Source of the DNA: Paraescarpia echinospica
Lineage: Eukaryota; Annelida; Polychaeta; Sabellida; Siboglinidae
Assembly (NCBI GenBank): GCA_020002185.1
Contig: CM034533.1
Location: 65,857,979 to 65,921,978, forward strand
Direction: 5' to 3'
Length of the DNA stretch: 64,000 bases
Part shown: one piece after another, positions 34,094 to 43,805 of the stretch
Layout: each line of letters begins with the position of its first letter
Numbering within the stretch: position 1 is the first letter of the stretch
The notes under the pieces: generated by a model
The model's input: only the letters and a program-made list of their open reading frames with translations
What the model was told of the DNA's origin: nothing
Databases searched by the model: none
Made by a program: the position numbers and the translations under genes

Positions 34094-34549
34094 ATGGATA
34101 CGTTTCAACTGATGCGTCGTCTGGAACTCGATACGTACGCTAAACGTATCGTCGTCGGCGTCGTGCCTAAAGACGCGCTACTTACCGCCGCCGCCGGCAC
34201 CACCTACCCGACGGCCTTCGTGTGCAACACCGACGACGGCGGCGAACCGGGACAGCACTGGGTGGCCGTCTACGTCGGCGCCGACCGACGAGGCGAGTAC
34301 TTCGATTCGTATGGTCTGCCGCCGCTGCACGCCGACTTCCGCGCCTTCCTGCGCCGCCACTGCGGCGACGCGTGGACGTACAACGAAAAGCGCCTGCAGA
34401 GCGTCATCTCTAACGTGTGCGGACAATATTGCGTCGCCTACCTTCTCCTCCGATGTCGCGGTATGCCGTTGACGACGTTCCAGAGCCTATTCGGCACCGA
34501 TAGGGTGAACAATGACTGTCTCGTACACGATTTATTAAAACCTCATTAA
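34094..34549 (+). CDS. Adenain-like cysteine protease
   Basis: Maturation protease of the adenovirus endopeptidase/Ulp1-like family, expected to cleave capsid and core precursors. The 151-residue protein has the catalytic set: His55 in GQHWVAVYV, Asp71 in YFDSYG, Gln102 of the oxyanion hole in LQSVISN and Cys109 in NVCGQYC, with the Gln-to-Cys spacing of seven seen in adenain. The ATG at 34,094 lies six bases after the capsid stop. The frame is intact and of normal length. A poly(A) signal AATAAA follows at 34,567. Confidence 0.92.
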   Translation: MDTFQLMRRLELDTYAKRIVVGVVPKDALLTAAAGTTYPTAFVCNTDDGGEPGQHWVAVYVGADRRGEYFDSYGLPPLHADFRAFLRRHCGDAWTYNEKRLQSVISNVCGQYCVAYLLLRCRGMPLTTFQSLFGTDRVNNDCLVHDLLKPH

Positions 34550-34708
34550 CCACCGCTTGTAGTAGAAATAAAAAAACGAACAAATGATGTATACAATTGT
34601 TGGTGTTTATTATTACCCACACATACATACATACATACAGAAACTACCCCTAGGGGGGGTGGTGGGGGTTAGGTTAGTAGTAGTAGACGAGTTAGACGAG
34701 TTTACGAG
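34550..34708. terminator. Convergent poly(A) signals
   Basis: AATAAA on the plus strand at 34,567-34,572 serves the late block. TTTATT at 34,606-34,611 (AATAAA on the minus strand) lies about 100 bases after the polymerase stop. A short CATA microsatellite (about 34,618-34,640) and a G run separate the two from the polymerase stop. Confidence 0.75.
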
Positions 34709-37700
34709 TTAGACGAGTATCGGCGCCGTAGTGACGCCGTCGTCGAGCACGCGGCGTTTAGCGTAGAAGTAGCTCAACGCCGCGCGCTCTTGAACGTACG
34801 TCAACACGGACGAGTCTTTCACTTGGAAACCGCGGTTCCAGCCGACGCCGTTGCGACGGTCGCGCAGTACGGCGAGGAAGGTGTGCTCGTCGATGTCGGC
34901 GTTCTGTCGCTTGCTGAGTCCCTTCGTGCTGTACTTCGGACCGGCGACGCCGCCGAAGCAGTAGTAGGTTTTGCTGCACAGCGCCACGATTCCGTCGCCG
35001 CGCCACTCTTCTTTGAAGAGACCCGGCGTTCGACGATCGAACAGGCGTCGGCGCGCGCAGCAGGCCGCCGCGCCGTCCCACGCTAGTCCGGCGACGCGCC
35101 GTCGTACGTAGGCGTCCACGTGCGCGTCGCAGCATTCGGCCGGAAACCAGAGCGAACGATTCCGGAAGTAGTGTTCGCGACGTTCTTCCGGTACGAGCGC
35201 GTCGACGTCACGTCCGGCTAGGGCTATGTACGCCGAGTCGGTGTCCATAGCGCAGTACTGGAAGAGCGGACGGGGAATGTAGGCGTCGACGAAATCGTAA
35301 TAAAATTCCAGCATTCTCAATTTTGCGTACTGCAATACGAAATAGCCGATATGTATCGGCAGGCCGTAGACGATTTTACGCTTATTCAGCGCCACCTCGT
35401 ACAGCGCGTCGTCGACGACGACGTCCAGTTGCCGGAAGCGTCGATTGTTGACGAGCATCGACGCGCCGACCGGCGTCGCGTACTTGATTTCCCGGTGCCG
35501 ATCGACGCGCGTAATCGTTTTCCCGTAGGAACTGTTCCCGAGAAGTTTAAATGTATCGGCGATGATCGATTTGTCGGGATCGATATCGCCCTCGCGGCGC
35601 GCCGTCGAAACCGCGTCGCCGAAGCGGCGAAAGCACGCTATCGGCGCGTACTCGACGATCTGGTAGACGCGCTCGACGACGAGCCCGTGCGCCAGATACC
35701 AGCGTAGGAGCGGCGTCGCGAGCAAGATCGCCGCGCCGAAGTAGCTACCGACGAGCGTGCGTTGAGGTCGCGTGAGGAGATCGTGCGACTCGGCGTACGC
35801 GCGCATGAACGGGCTGAGATCGTCGCGCACGATATCGACGTTCTTGAATACCGGCTGCATCTCGGCGAACTTGTCGCGCAGCGCTTCCGGTACGGCGATA
35901 TCGCACTGCACGAGGCCGAACAGAGAGCCGTCGCGCACCGCCTCCAGTATCGTCGAGAGCGTAATGGCGGCGGTCGGTTGCCATCGTGACGCGTCGGGCG
36001 GCGTCGGCACCGCCGGCGGTTGCACGGCGTGCCACTGGCACTCCCACATTTCGACGACTTCGTCGACGAAACGGCGCAGGTAGGCGGTCACGGCGATCGT
36101 CGCGGCGTACAGCGTCGTCATCGGTTGACCGTTGACGGCGTTCGTCGTCACGTGCGCCTGACACGTCGGGCAGCCGTGAAAATAGCAGCCGTGAAATTGA
36201 TACGCCGTTCGCGTGGCGGCGCACCAGCCGTCGACTCGGTGCTTTCCGATGCGCTTCTCGCGTCCGTTCAACTGGTGACGTATACGCGCGCCGGTTTCCG
36301 CCTCCACGCGCGTCAACCACTCCACGGCCATACGACCGTAGCGGTGCACGCGTTCCACTCGAAAGGCGTTCTCAGCGCGTCGGCGCGTGTACCAGCCCGT
36401 CGGCATCTCTTGCATTATCGCCCATAGATAGAGGCCGTTTGCGTCGAAGCCTACTATCGATCGGCACGGCGCGCCGCCATGAATCGACGTCACGTCGGCC
36501 TCGTGGTGGCGCGCGAAGATGATCGACGGGCCGCCGACGATCTGCGCCTGCAGCAGACGGTGCAGATCTTTGTTCGGCTCGTTGAAGAGCGAGAAATGGA
36601 TCGACTTCGGCAGGTCGTTGAACAGGTACAAAAACGTCAACCCCGTTACGCTGATGGCGTCCTTGAACATGTCGATACGTCGGCGCCGATAGAAGGCGAA
36701 CTGGCGATCGACGGCCTCGAGAAACGGCGCCACGTCACGATTGTTATACCACACAAGAAAATCGCGCATCGACGTCATGCCCTCGTCGCGCCACGCCGTC
36801 GCGCAAATCTCGTACGCCTCCGCGGAGATTCCCTCGCGTTTCAGCTGGCTGTAGAAAGCTTCGCGCGACGGCAGGGCGGTTTCGTCCAGACGCGACAACG
36901 CGTCGATGTGCTCGTACGGGAAGTAGCCCTTCGTTGCCGAGCAACCGTACGCTTTCAGAAAGCGATCGTAGCTAACGCCGGGCGCGAGGTAATTCGTTAT
37001 GTCCAGGAACTTCAACGTCGTCGTCGACAGGCACATGTAATTGTTCTGACGTTTAATGGTAAACGCCGACGACGTGTGCTGCGCGTCGTCGGTTATGAGC
37101 AGGGGGGGTCAAGTACTTTTTGACGACGTTCAAGTCGTACTTACCCGAATTGAATCCCAATACGGGCATTTGTCGAAGGTACGTCCACAGCCGGTCGGCG
37201 AGAGTGGCGTACGGTGACGCGTCGGCGTCGTCGTCGTCGTCGTCGTTGCATCGTCACCGCCAGTCGGCGTCGAGCGCGACGAGCGCCTCGAAGGTCGCGT
37301 CGTAGCGGGGACGTAGAATCGCACACGCCGCCGCGCTCACCGCTTCCAGGTCGTCGATGAGGCGACGCGCGAGTTCCGACGAATCGCCGGTCGTGACGTA
37401 ACAGCGCGCCGCTTCGTGACCGGGCACGTTCGACGCGACGATCACGCTGAGCAGTTCGTGTCGCGCTATCCAGCGGCATTTGTCGCTATTCGTCGGCAGA
37501 TCGTTATCGGCGAAATAGCACTCGAAATCGAACGTCGCGCGGTACGGGTAGTAGCGCAGGTCGTCGTCGCCGACGTCGATGCCTTCGTCGTCGAGCCGCT
37601 CGAATACGGACGCCGTCGGTCGGTAGACGCCGCCGGGGAACACGTGACGAACGCCGCCTTCGCACGTCGCTTCGTGACGTCGTAAATTGCGCGCGGTCCG

Positions 37701-38861
37701 CCAGAGGACGCTGCCGCATTTCCCGCACTTGTACGTTTTCGTGTACGCGCGCCGATCGCTTATGTACGAGAAGTGCGACTCGTACAGGTTGACGTTCAGC
37801 GTCGTGGGGTGCGCTTCGAGCGATCGACGGACTAGTTCGGCGACGTCGTTCGTCAGTCGACGATAGACGACGACGTTGATGCCGAAAACCGTCTCCACGC
37901 GATCCAGTTCGTTCAGGCGCACGCCGCCACCGTTCGAGGTCGTCCCCGTGTCGCGACGATACCGCGCGTGCAGACGTTTAGCGTCTTTCGTTAAACGGTT
38001 CGTATGACGGATACTTTGGCCTCGTCGGTGACCTTGCAGGTGAAGGGCGATGCATCGGAAGAGACACAGATGGTCGTCGTAGGGCGCGCCTCGAACATCG
38101 TTCGTCAACGACACGATGGACCTGTTGAGGCGCACGTAGGCGGGAAGCGTCGTCACGCCAACGCAGCCGATAGGATGATTGATGATGACGTTCACGAAGT
38201 AGGTGGCGTTAGTTACGAGCTCGACGATCCATCCCGAGTCGGGACGCTGCGCGATGGCGTACTGTAGTACGTCGGTAGTGCGCACGGCGTCGAGGAATCG
38301 TTCGAATGAACGGCTATCGGTAACTAGGGCGGGTGTTTCGAGGAGGCGTCCGCAACAGTTACACGAAGAATGAAAATATCGGTACCGACCCGACACCTTA
38401 TGGCGTAATACAAAACCATAACTAACGTTAATTTTAAACGCGTTCTTTTGCGCGCGAAACATTTCCCTCAGACGCGGTTCGAGTACGCGCGTACTCGTAC
38501 AGGCGGTCATACGATAGTTGTAACGCGACTGTATGACGCCGCGCGCCACCGACGTCTCTATGCTACGCCGGTGCTCGTCTACGACACGCTGTAGATCGTC
38601 GGGCGACGGCGGCGCGCTAGCGGCGGCCTCCACTGATTCACTACTAGGTGGCGACGAACGGCCACACTGCAGTCTCAGATGTCGTAGCATAGCGTAACGC
38701 GTGGTGTATAGCTTGCCACATTTTGGACACTCTCGACCTTTTACGCATAGCGCTTCGTCGCCGCACTTTTTCGAACTCTTTACGTGTCGTTCTAACATCG
38801 ACTGCGTCGCGAAATAGCGCCCACATTTCGGACATTGCCATGGTGATGGTGGTGGTGGCAT
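34709..38861 (-). pseudogene. polB: Protein-primed DNA polymerase B, two frame breaks
   Basis: Replicative family-B polymerase of Polintons. The 5' part (ATG at 38,859-38,861) starts with two C2H2 fingers (CPKCGRYFATQSMLERH; CPKCGKLYTTRYAMLRH), has a third near residue 380 (CGKCGSVLWRTARNLRRH), and an LCLFRC motif recalling an OTU-type cysteine box (speculative). The exonuclease begins at ATFDFECYF (Exo I). The frame is lost at a GTC/GAC repeat, 37,225-37,250. A short middle piece carries Exo II (GFNSGKYDLNV). It is lost again at a seven-G run, 37,104-37,110. The 3' part (34,709-37,036) has YNNRDV (Exo III), DANGLYLW (motif A), LLGNSSYGK (motif B) and MDTDSAY (motif C), all intact. Both breaks fall in simple sequence, so assembly error is possible. 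Confidence 0.92.
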
Positions 38862-38905
38862 TCTCTCTAATGATATTTTTCGAGCGTCGCTATTTATAAC
38901 GGCGA
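38862..38905 (-). promoter_or_regulatory. TATA box of DNA polymerase gene
   Basis: On the minus strand TTATAAATAG (38,890-38,900) lies about 30 bases upstream of the polymerase ATG, implying a very short leader, as for the first gene of the element. Confidence 0.6.
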
Positions 38906-39175
38906 CGGTGACGGTGGTGGTGTTGGTGGTGGTGGTAAGTACACCCTAGCGGGAAGAATGTTCTAACTGTGTGGTGGTTTTTCTAACTAACCCTAGCGGT
39001 GGTGGTGGTGTGTAGCGGGAAGATTTTTCTAACGGTGGAATGTTCTAACTGTGTGGTGGTGGTGGTTTTTCTAATCTAACCCTAGCGGTGGTTTTTCTAA
39101 CTAGTGTTTCTAACCCTAGCGGTGGTGGTGGTTTTTTCTAACTAGCGGTAAATTTTCTAACTAGGTAACTCGGAA
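38906..39175. repeat. CTAACCCTAGCGG-type degenerate minisatellite
   Basis: Irregular tandem copies of TTTTTCTAACTAACCC, TAGCGGTGGTGG and TTCTAACTGTGTGGTGG fill the gap between the polymerase promoter and the minus-strand transcription unit. The unit length varies (about 25-60 bases). A flanking poly(A) signal for the minus unit (TTTATT, 39,198-39,203) follows. Confidence 0.8.
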
Positions 39176-39275
39176 ACGGAAAGAACATTTTCAACGTTTT
39201 ATTCGGTACTTTTACAACAGTGTGAAGCCTTCGTTTCGATAGCAAGCAAATGTTCTCTATTCTACTAGTGTTCGT

Positions 39276-39926
39276 TCATTCCAGTCCGCTCCGACGTTGC
39301 ACGTACGTGTGCACGGCCGACTCGAGTTGCACGCGATTCATGTAATCTCGCCAATTCGTCCCCAACAACCAGTTGGATACAAATTGGACCAAATACAATT
39401 CTCCTGCACGGCCCGTTTGCGGCTGCTGATCACCGGAAGAAATCGTCACCGTAGTCTCGCTTAGTATATGCACTAGTCTCGTAAAACACGGAATAAGTGA
39501 TCGTCGTAGGAACGTTTCCATGACCTCGTTGAAATACCGCGTCACGATACACCCCGGCTAAACGAAACGTTGCATGTAGACGCGATTCGGCCGCCCCGCG
39601 CGATAGCCGGCCATGTGAACGTAGGGGCAGCCTTCATTTGGTTCGCATAGCCCGTAATCGTCTCGTGCCTTCTCCAGAACCATTTCGCCGATAGTCTCGG
39701 CGATGAGATCCATAGCCAGTCGTTCGTAACGTACGATCAACTGACTCCGGCTCGGCACGACGAGTTGCCGACACGTCCCCAGCTCCTCCGATACGCTCCA
39801 GTACGGTCCCATCGTCGCCAGGCTGTCGTTATACGTCGGTGGAGGGGGGCGCGTTCGGGGCGATCCCAGCGCCTCCTCGATTATCGCCTCCAATACGTGA
39901 GCGTCACGTACTCCTCCGCCACTACC
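39276..39926 (-). CDS. Terminal block of a probable spliced gene, unknown
   Basis: An open block on the minus strand begins right after an acceptor-like CTGTAG (39,927-39,932). It continues in one frame to a stop at 39,276, interrupted only by one TAG at 39,558-39,560, itself preceded by the acceptor-like TTCGTTTAG. The first half reads HVLEAIIEEALGSP, then PPPPTYNDSL, which contains a PPxY WW-domain-binding motif, then helices (LAMDLIAETIGEMVLEKA). The second half reads MTRYFNEVMETFLRR and ends with WLLGTNWRDYMNRVQL. There is no convincing ATG at the front, which supports an upstream exon. I do not recognise the family; a Bcl-2-like fold was considered without proof. Confidence 0.45.
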
Positions 39927-39944
39927 CTACAGCACAAAGCAGTT

Positions 39945-40422
39945 CTACTCTTTACGTGATATCACCGTCAGCAACGCGTGTAGGAAGTCGCTCATACACT
40001 CACGTCTGGTGTGTTGCATCAGAGCGTCCTACAAACACATTATTATGATTAGTCCTCATCCTCCTTCTTCTCCTCCTCCTCCTCCACTGACCCCGCCGGC
40101 ACACCCCGTTCCAACAACGTTCTTACGAACGTTGCAACCTCGTCGTACTGAGCGCGAATCCTTTCGTTGTTTGCAAGCATTTTTTGGAGTACGCAGCGCA
40201 CTTCCTAAAGCACATAAAGCACAACTGTTAGTACATCAAACTACTACGAAATAGGCTTGCTTCATAGGCCAACCAAAACGCTCTTATATATTGTTCGGCC
40301 GACTCGGCTAATAGTTCAAAGCTCTGCTTGCTTAGTTCCAGCCCCTGACGATCTCTCATTCGTTGTCGTTCGTTGGCGTGCTTCAATAAATCTACCAGTA
40401 GCGGCCAATTTTCCTCCTCTTC
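39945..40422 (-). CDS. Three short open blocks with splice-like joints
   Basis: Blocks 40,228-40,422, 40,049-40,204 and 39,945-40,028 (minus strand) each begin right after a YAG: TTGTAG, CTTTAG and TTGTAG. Each ends at a stop only 18-23 bases before the next acceptor. The stops lie in branch-point-like TACTAAC and GACTAAT sequences; the third joint is weaker. The encoded pieces look like real helical protein (NWPLLVDLLKHANERQR; VRCVLQKMLANNERIRAQYD; DALMQHTRRECMSDFLHALL). A donor GTAAGA occurs in the second block and GTGAGT in the third, though phases do not all agree. With no ATG-led frames and one poly(A) signal after the last block, I infer introns in a single unit downstream of the RPA-like gene. 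Confidence 0.4.
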
Positions 40423-40448
40423 CTACAAACAATACAACAACAACAACA

Positions 40449-41213
40449 TTAGTCATCGTCGTCGTCATATCTTTTTAGTGTGCGGACTGTATACGAGGGG
40501 TCCCCGTTCCAAGTCGTCTTCCGCACACTAATCTCCACTTTAGTACCGGTTAACTCGAGCACGGTATCGCGGAGATCCTCCTCGTTCAATTCATTCAGGT
40601 ACTCGGCCGTGAACTCGACGAGATTAGACATTTGGCTATCGAACAACGTAAGCCAAAGCTCATCTTCGTCCTCCTCGCCGTCCTTCACCATCACACGCAA
40701 CGCGAAGAAATATTTCGGTACAAACACTTCACCGTGCGTTCGACATATCAGGACCCCGTCTTTGTTTGTCTGTAATTTCCGGCGACAACGGGAACATCCC
40801 AAATAGGTGGTGCCGGGTTCGCCTTTGTACGAGACGGCCTCGATCGTAACGGGTGACAGGATTCTATATACGCCGTTGACGGCGCACTTCAGATGTCTCA
40901 GACTCACCGCTGTGGCGCGTGTCGACGCCGCCGATTCACGCTCCATAGAACCGCTCCGCGACAGGACCGGGGGCTGCGCGGCCGTCTCGTCGGGCTGTTC
41001 CAAGCGCGCCTCTTCGGCGCTCCGTTTTCGGCCGACCGTCAACGGGGCCGCGATCAGCGTAACGGGACGCTTAACGGGCGGTGACACCCCCGTTGACAAG
41101 GCTGCAATCAGTGCCGAAGGTTGACTGCTGCTGGCCGCCGCCGCCGCCTTCATCGACTGCTTACGCGGCGCCTTCGACTTTTTTGTTTGTTGTTGTTGAC
41201 TTTCATCCGCCAT
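40449..41213 (-). CDS. RPA1-like single-strand DNA-binding protein
   Basis: An intact 254-residue protein. The first 100 residues are disordered and basic (KKSKAPRKQ, GRKRSAEEARL), probably carrying nuclear targeting. Residues about 100-250 match the C-terminal zinc-containing OB fold of RPA70. A zinc ribbon Cys140-x2-Cys143...Cys157-x2-His160 (YLGCSRCRRKL; LICRTHGEV) is inserted after the first strand. KYFFALRVMVKDG and the LWLTLFDSQMSNLVEFTAEYL segment follow, and the fold closes with EISVRKTTWNGDPSYTVRTL. In RPA70 this domain binds ssDNA and holds the trimer. Inference: it serves element replication with the protein-primed polymerase. A TATA box lies about 95 bases upstream. The acidic DDDDD end precedes a GACTAAT/TTGTAG splice-like signal. 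Confidence 0.8.
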   Translation of the reverse strand: MADESQQQQTKKSKAPRKQSMKAAAAASSSQPSALIAALSTGVSPPVKRPVTLIAAPLTVGRKRSAEEARLEQPDETAAQPPVLSRSGSMERESAASTRATAVSLRHLKCAVNGVYRILSPVTIEAVSYKGEPGTTYLGCSRCRRKLQTNKDGVLICRTHGEVFVPKYFFALRVMVKDGEEDEDELWLTLFDSQMSNLVEFTAEYLNELNEEDLRDTVLELTGTKVEISVRKTTWNGDPSYTVRTLKRYDDDDD

Positions 41214-41239
41214 GTTGCGGAAGAACGTCTGCTGCTTGC

Positions 41240-41320
41240 TGCTCTGTAGAAAGAATACACGGTTAGAAGTTCGGCGTCATACAATATAACATTTTCTCAC
41301 CCGTTTTATACCTTTTCCAA
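41240..41320 (-). promoter_or_regulatory. Promoter and leader signals of minus-strand unit
   Basis: On the minus strand, GGTATAAAACGG (about 41,301-41,313) is a good TATA box. A GTGAGA donor-like site and then CTAAC plus a pyrimidine tract ending CTACAG (about 41,246) follow before the ATG at 41,213. They may define a tiny leader intron, but the donor is too close to the TATA box for this to be certain. Confidence 0.5.
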
Positions 41321-41327
41321 ATAACAC

Positions 41328-42115
41328 GCATGCGCACTTCACCCTAATACGTCATCTTATTCAATTATCAGTGTGAGTGCCTCGTACATTTCAGACATTT
41401 TGTTTTCGAAAAAAAGCATCCGGTCACCTCGGTACATTCGCCGTTAAATCTCTCCTTACATCGATTTTCTCTAATATCGATGCACCTCGCGTGTCCTGAC
41501 TCCACAGAGAATCTATACAACGTTTAGTTTCGTGCTTTTAACGTTTCGTTTATTGTTTTTGAAATGTCATTGTCTACACTATAACGCGCATGCGCACTTC
41601 ACACTCATATCCTTATCTTTTTTCAATTATCGTCGCGCATACTTCTTCCAACCCAGGCATTTTGTTTTCGGAAAAAAGTTAGCGTTCACGTCAGTGCATA
41701 CATCGTCAAATGTGACTTTTACCGCAAATTTCTCTAATATCTATGCATCTCGTGTGTCCTGATCCCCCAGCGATCTTATACAACGTTTTATTTCGCGCTT
41801 TTAACGTTTCATTTATCGTTTGTAAAAATCCATTGTTCTCCGTTCACATTCCAACTCGTTAAGTCACGCGCAACAGATGTCACACATGTGCGCTTAACGC
41901 ATTCCGTTTACTCTCCGAGGAATTTGTTTTAGGAAAAAAAGCTAACGTCACGTCAGTGCATTCATCGTCAAATGTGACTTTTACCGCAAATTTCTCTAAT
42001 ATATACGCATCTCGTGTTTCCTGACCCTCCAGTGATCGTATATAACGTTTAATTTCGTACTTTTAACGTTTCGTTTAACGTTTGTAAAAATCCCTTTGTT
42101 CTCCGTTCACATGTC
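41328..42115. repeat. Three tandem copies of a 240-290 bp unit
   Basis: Units start near 41,328, 41,583 and 41,876. Shared blocks include GCATGCGCACTTCAC, ATTTTGTTTTCGAAAAAA-like, CACGTCAGTGCAT, AATTTCTCTAATAT, CTCGTGTGTCCTGA and CTTTTAACGTTTCGTTTA, always in the same order. Units two and three are more alike. No coding capacity is seen. It sits between two divergent transcription units, so it may be a regulatory or origin-like repeat. Confidence 0.85.
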
Positions 42116-42233
42116 AATCAAAATCAGTCGTAGTGTCATGCGCCGCCGCCACCGCTGTTTTCACGACGCGCACATTTCATACACGCTTTTACAACCACGC
42201 AAACACGTCGTCTCCACCCATCGCTCTCACAAC

Positions 42234-43216
42234 ATGTCCACAACGAAACCACGGTAAGACATTTTATTTAAATGCACGTTTTTATTGTTGTAACGTATTT
42301 AAACAGTGCTTACTATAACATGCATGCATTTTATTTAAATGCATGTTTTTATTATTTAAATGTTTTACTAGTATGCACGTTTTTATTGTTGTAATGCATG
42401 TTTTCGCTAGTTTTACCGTTTAAACATGCATGCATTTTATTTAAATGCATGTTATTTAAATGCATGTTTTTATTATTTAAATGTTTTACTAGTATGCACG
42501 TTTTTATTGTTGTAATGCATGTTTTCACTAGTTTTACCGTTTAAACATACATGCATGCATTTTATTTAAATGCACGTTTTTATTGTTATTTAAAACATGT
42601 ATTTTTAACATGCATGCATTTTATTTAAATGCACGTTTTTATTGTTGTTTTATTTAAATTGTTTTATCGTTTAAATGCATGTTGTATTATTTAATGCATA
42701 CTAGTACGCATTTTACCGTTTAAACATGCATGCATTTTATTTATAAGTACATTTTATTTAAACAATGTATTTTACCAAGACAGTATTTTATTTCAATTTA
42801 CTATCTCACTCATTTTATTCATCCTTTGTCTATTTCATAGACCGATCCAACTGCCTACAAGGGACACATATAACCCGCGTAGGGCGATTGTGCTCCCCGA
42901 CGCGTCGACGACAAAGTCGACACGAACAACATGCGAGGTCACGCCGTCCGTCCGTGCGCCGCCTTCGCCAGCGCCGTCGCCCAATGTCACAGCAGCAGCA
43001 GCAGCAGCTTACTACAGTGACGATGATGAGATTGTTCCCGATCTAGCGCGAGTGTTTCTCGTGAAGCTACCAAACGGCTTATGGAGGACACTAACGCCTC
43101 CAGAACTCTATCGGCGGGAAGGCTTCGGTCTTCCGCCGGAGATCGGCTCCTCGCCGGCGACCGACAGGCGCCAACCCGTCGGTCGCGGGCGAACGCTGCT
43201 ATATTACACACAATAA
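42234..43216 (+). CDS. Predicted two-exon Polinton gene, unknown
   Basis: I predict join(42234..42253, 42841..43216). Exon 1 holds ATG plus six codons and ends in phase 2 at a strong donor CCACG|GTAAGA. Exon 2 follows TCTATTTCATAG and, in the matching phase, opens directly and runs without a stop to 43,216. The result is 131 residues: MSTTKPR, then RDTYNPRRAIVLPD, a Pro/Ala-rich linker, SDDDEIVPDLARVFLVKLP and LWRTLTPPELYRREGFGLPP. The stop is inside an AATAAA poly(A) signal (43,213-43,218), strongly supporting a transcript. The frame of exon 2 has no ATG of its own near the front. I do not recognise the protein. The 587-base intron is made of AT-rich repeats. Confidence 0.55.
42262..42780. 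repeat. ATTTAAATGCATG repeat array
   Basis: About eight imperfect copies of TGCATGCATTTTATTTAAAT and GCACGTTTTTATTGTT-type units, rich in the palindromes ATTTAAAT and TGCATGCA. The array fills the predicted intron. Extreme AT content and palindromes contrast with the GC-rich coding part of the element. Confidence 0.9.
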
Positions 43217-43483
43217 ATATTCCAGTCACTACTCACGTTTTCACGCGTCAATTTTCAATGCATAAACACCCTACTGAATGTTAGTGTATTTATGCATTTG
43301 ATAATCCCACGACTAGACGTATTTAAACGCATTGCTTTCGTTTTAATCCGTCCACCAGAACAACGCCGTTAGCCAGCTATGCTGTCATCCAGGGGTCAAA
43401 GACCAGTAGGGCAGCAGCCCTTATCGCTGCAGCAGTCGTCGTCGCTCCTCTTGCTGTCAACATCACATACGGGGACATCTCAA

Positions 43484-43800
43484 CGTTTATACAATGGTTT
43501 TAATACACAATGGTTAGCGTATTGCTTACGTCAGCACAACTCCTACCCCAGCGTATTGCTTACGTCAGCACAACTCCTACCCCAGTTATAGGTGGTCCGT
43601 TTATACAATGGTTTTAATACACAATGGTTAGCGTATTGCTTACGTCAGCACAACTCCTACCCCAGCGTATTGCTTACGTCAGCACAACTCCTACCCCAGT
43701 TATAGGTGGTTCACTTCACTTTAGCGTGGTTATAAAGTACGAAACTAAACTTATATACTTTAGCATGGTTATAAAGTACGAAACTAAACTTATATACTTT
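43484..43800. repeat. Nested direct repeats inside right terminal repeat
   Basis: A 114-base unit occurs twice (43,484-43,596 and 43,598-43,710). Each unit has two copies of a 34-base subunit beginning GCGTATTGCTTACGTCAGC, so the subunit occurs four times. It resembles the inner end of the right terminal repeat (CATTATTGCTTACGTCAGCG). After it, a 40-base unit with GGTTATAAAGTACGAAAC is repeated twice up to the terminal repeat. Confidence 0.9.
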
Positions 43801-43805
43801 ATTAT

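Noticed and set aside
36479..37123. Long plus-strand frame of over 200 codons opposite the polymerase
   Set aside because: It is antisense to the conserved polymerase motifs and Arg/Val-rich, as expected for the opposite strand of GC-rich coding DNA.
38906..39175. Telomeric repeat
   Set aside because: CTAACCCTA occurs only a few times in irregular spacing inside GGT-rich units; not a telomere array.
39276..39926. Bcl-2 homologue
   Set aside because: Adintovirus-like elements can carry Bcl-2-like genes and the NWRDYMNR segment is suggestive, but I cannot identify BH1, BH2 and BH3 motifs in order.
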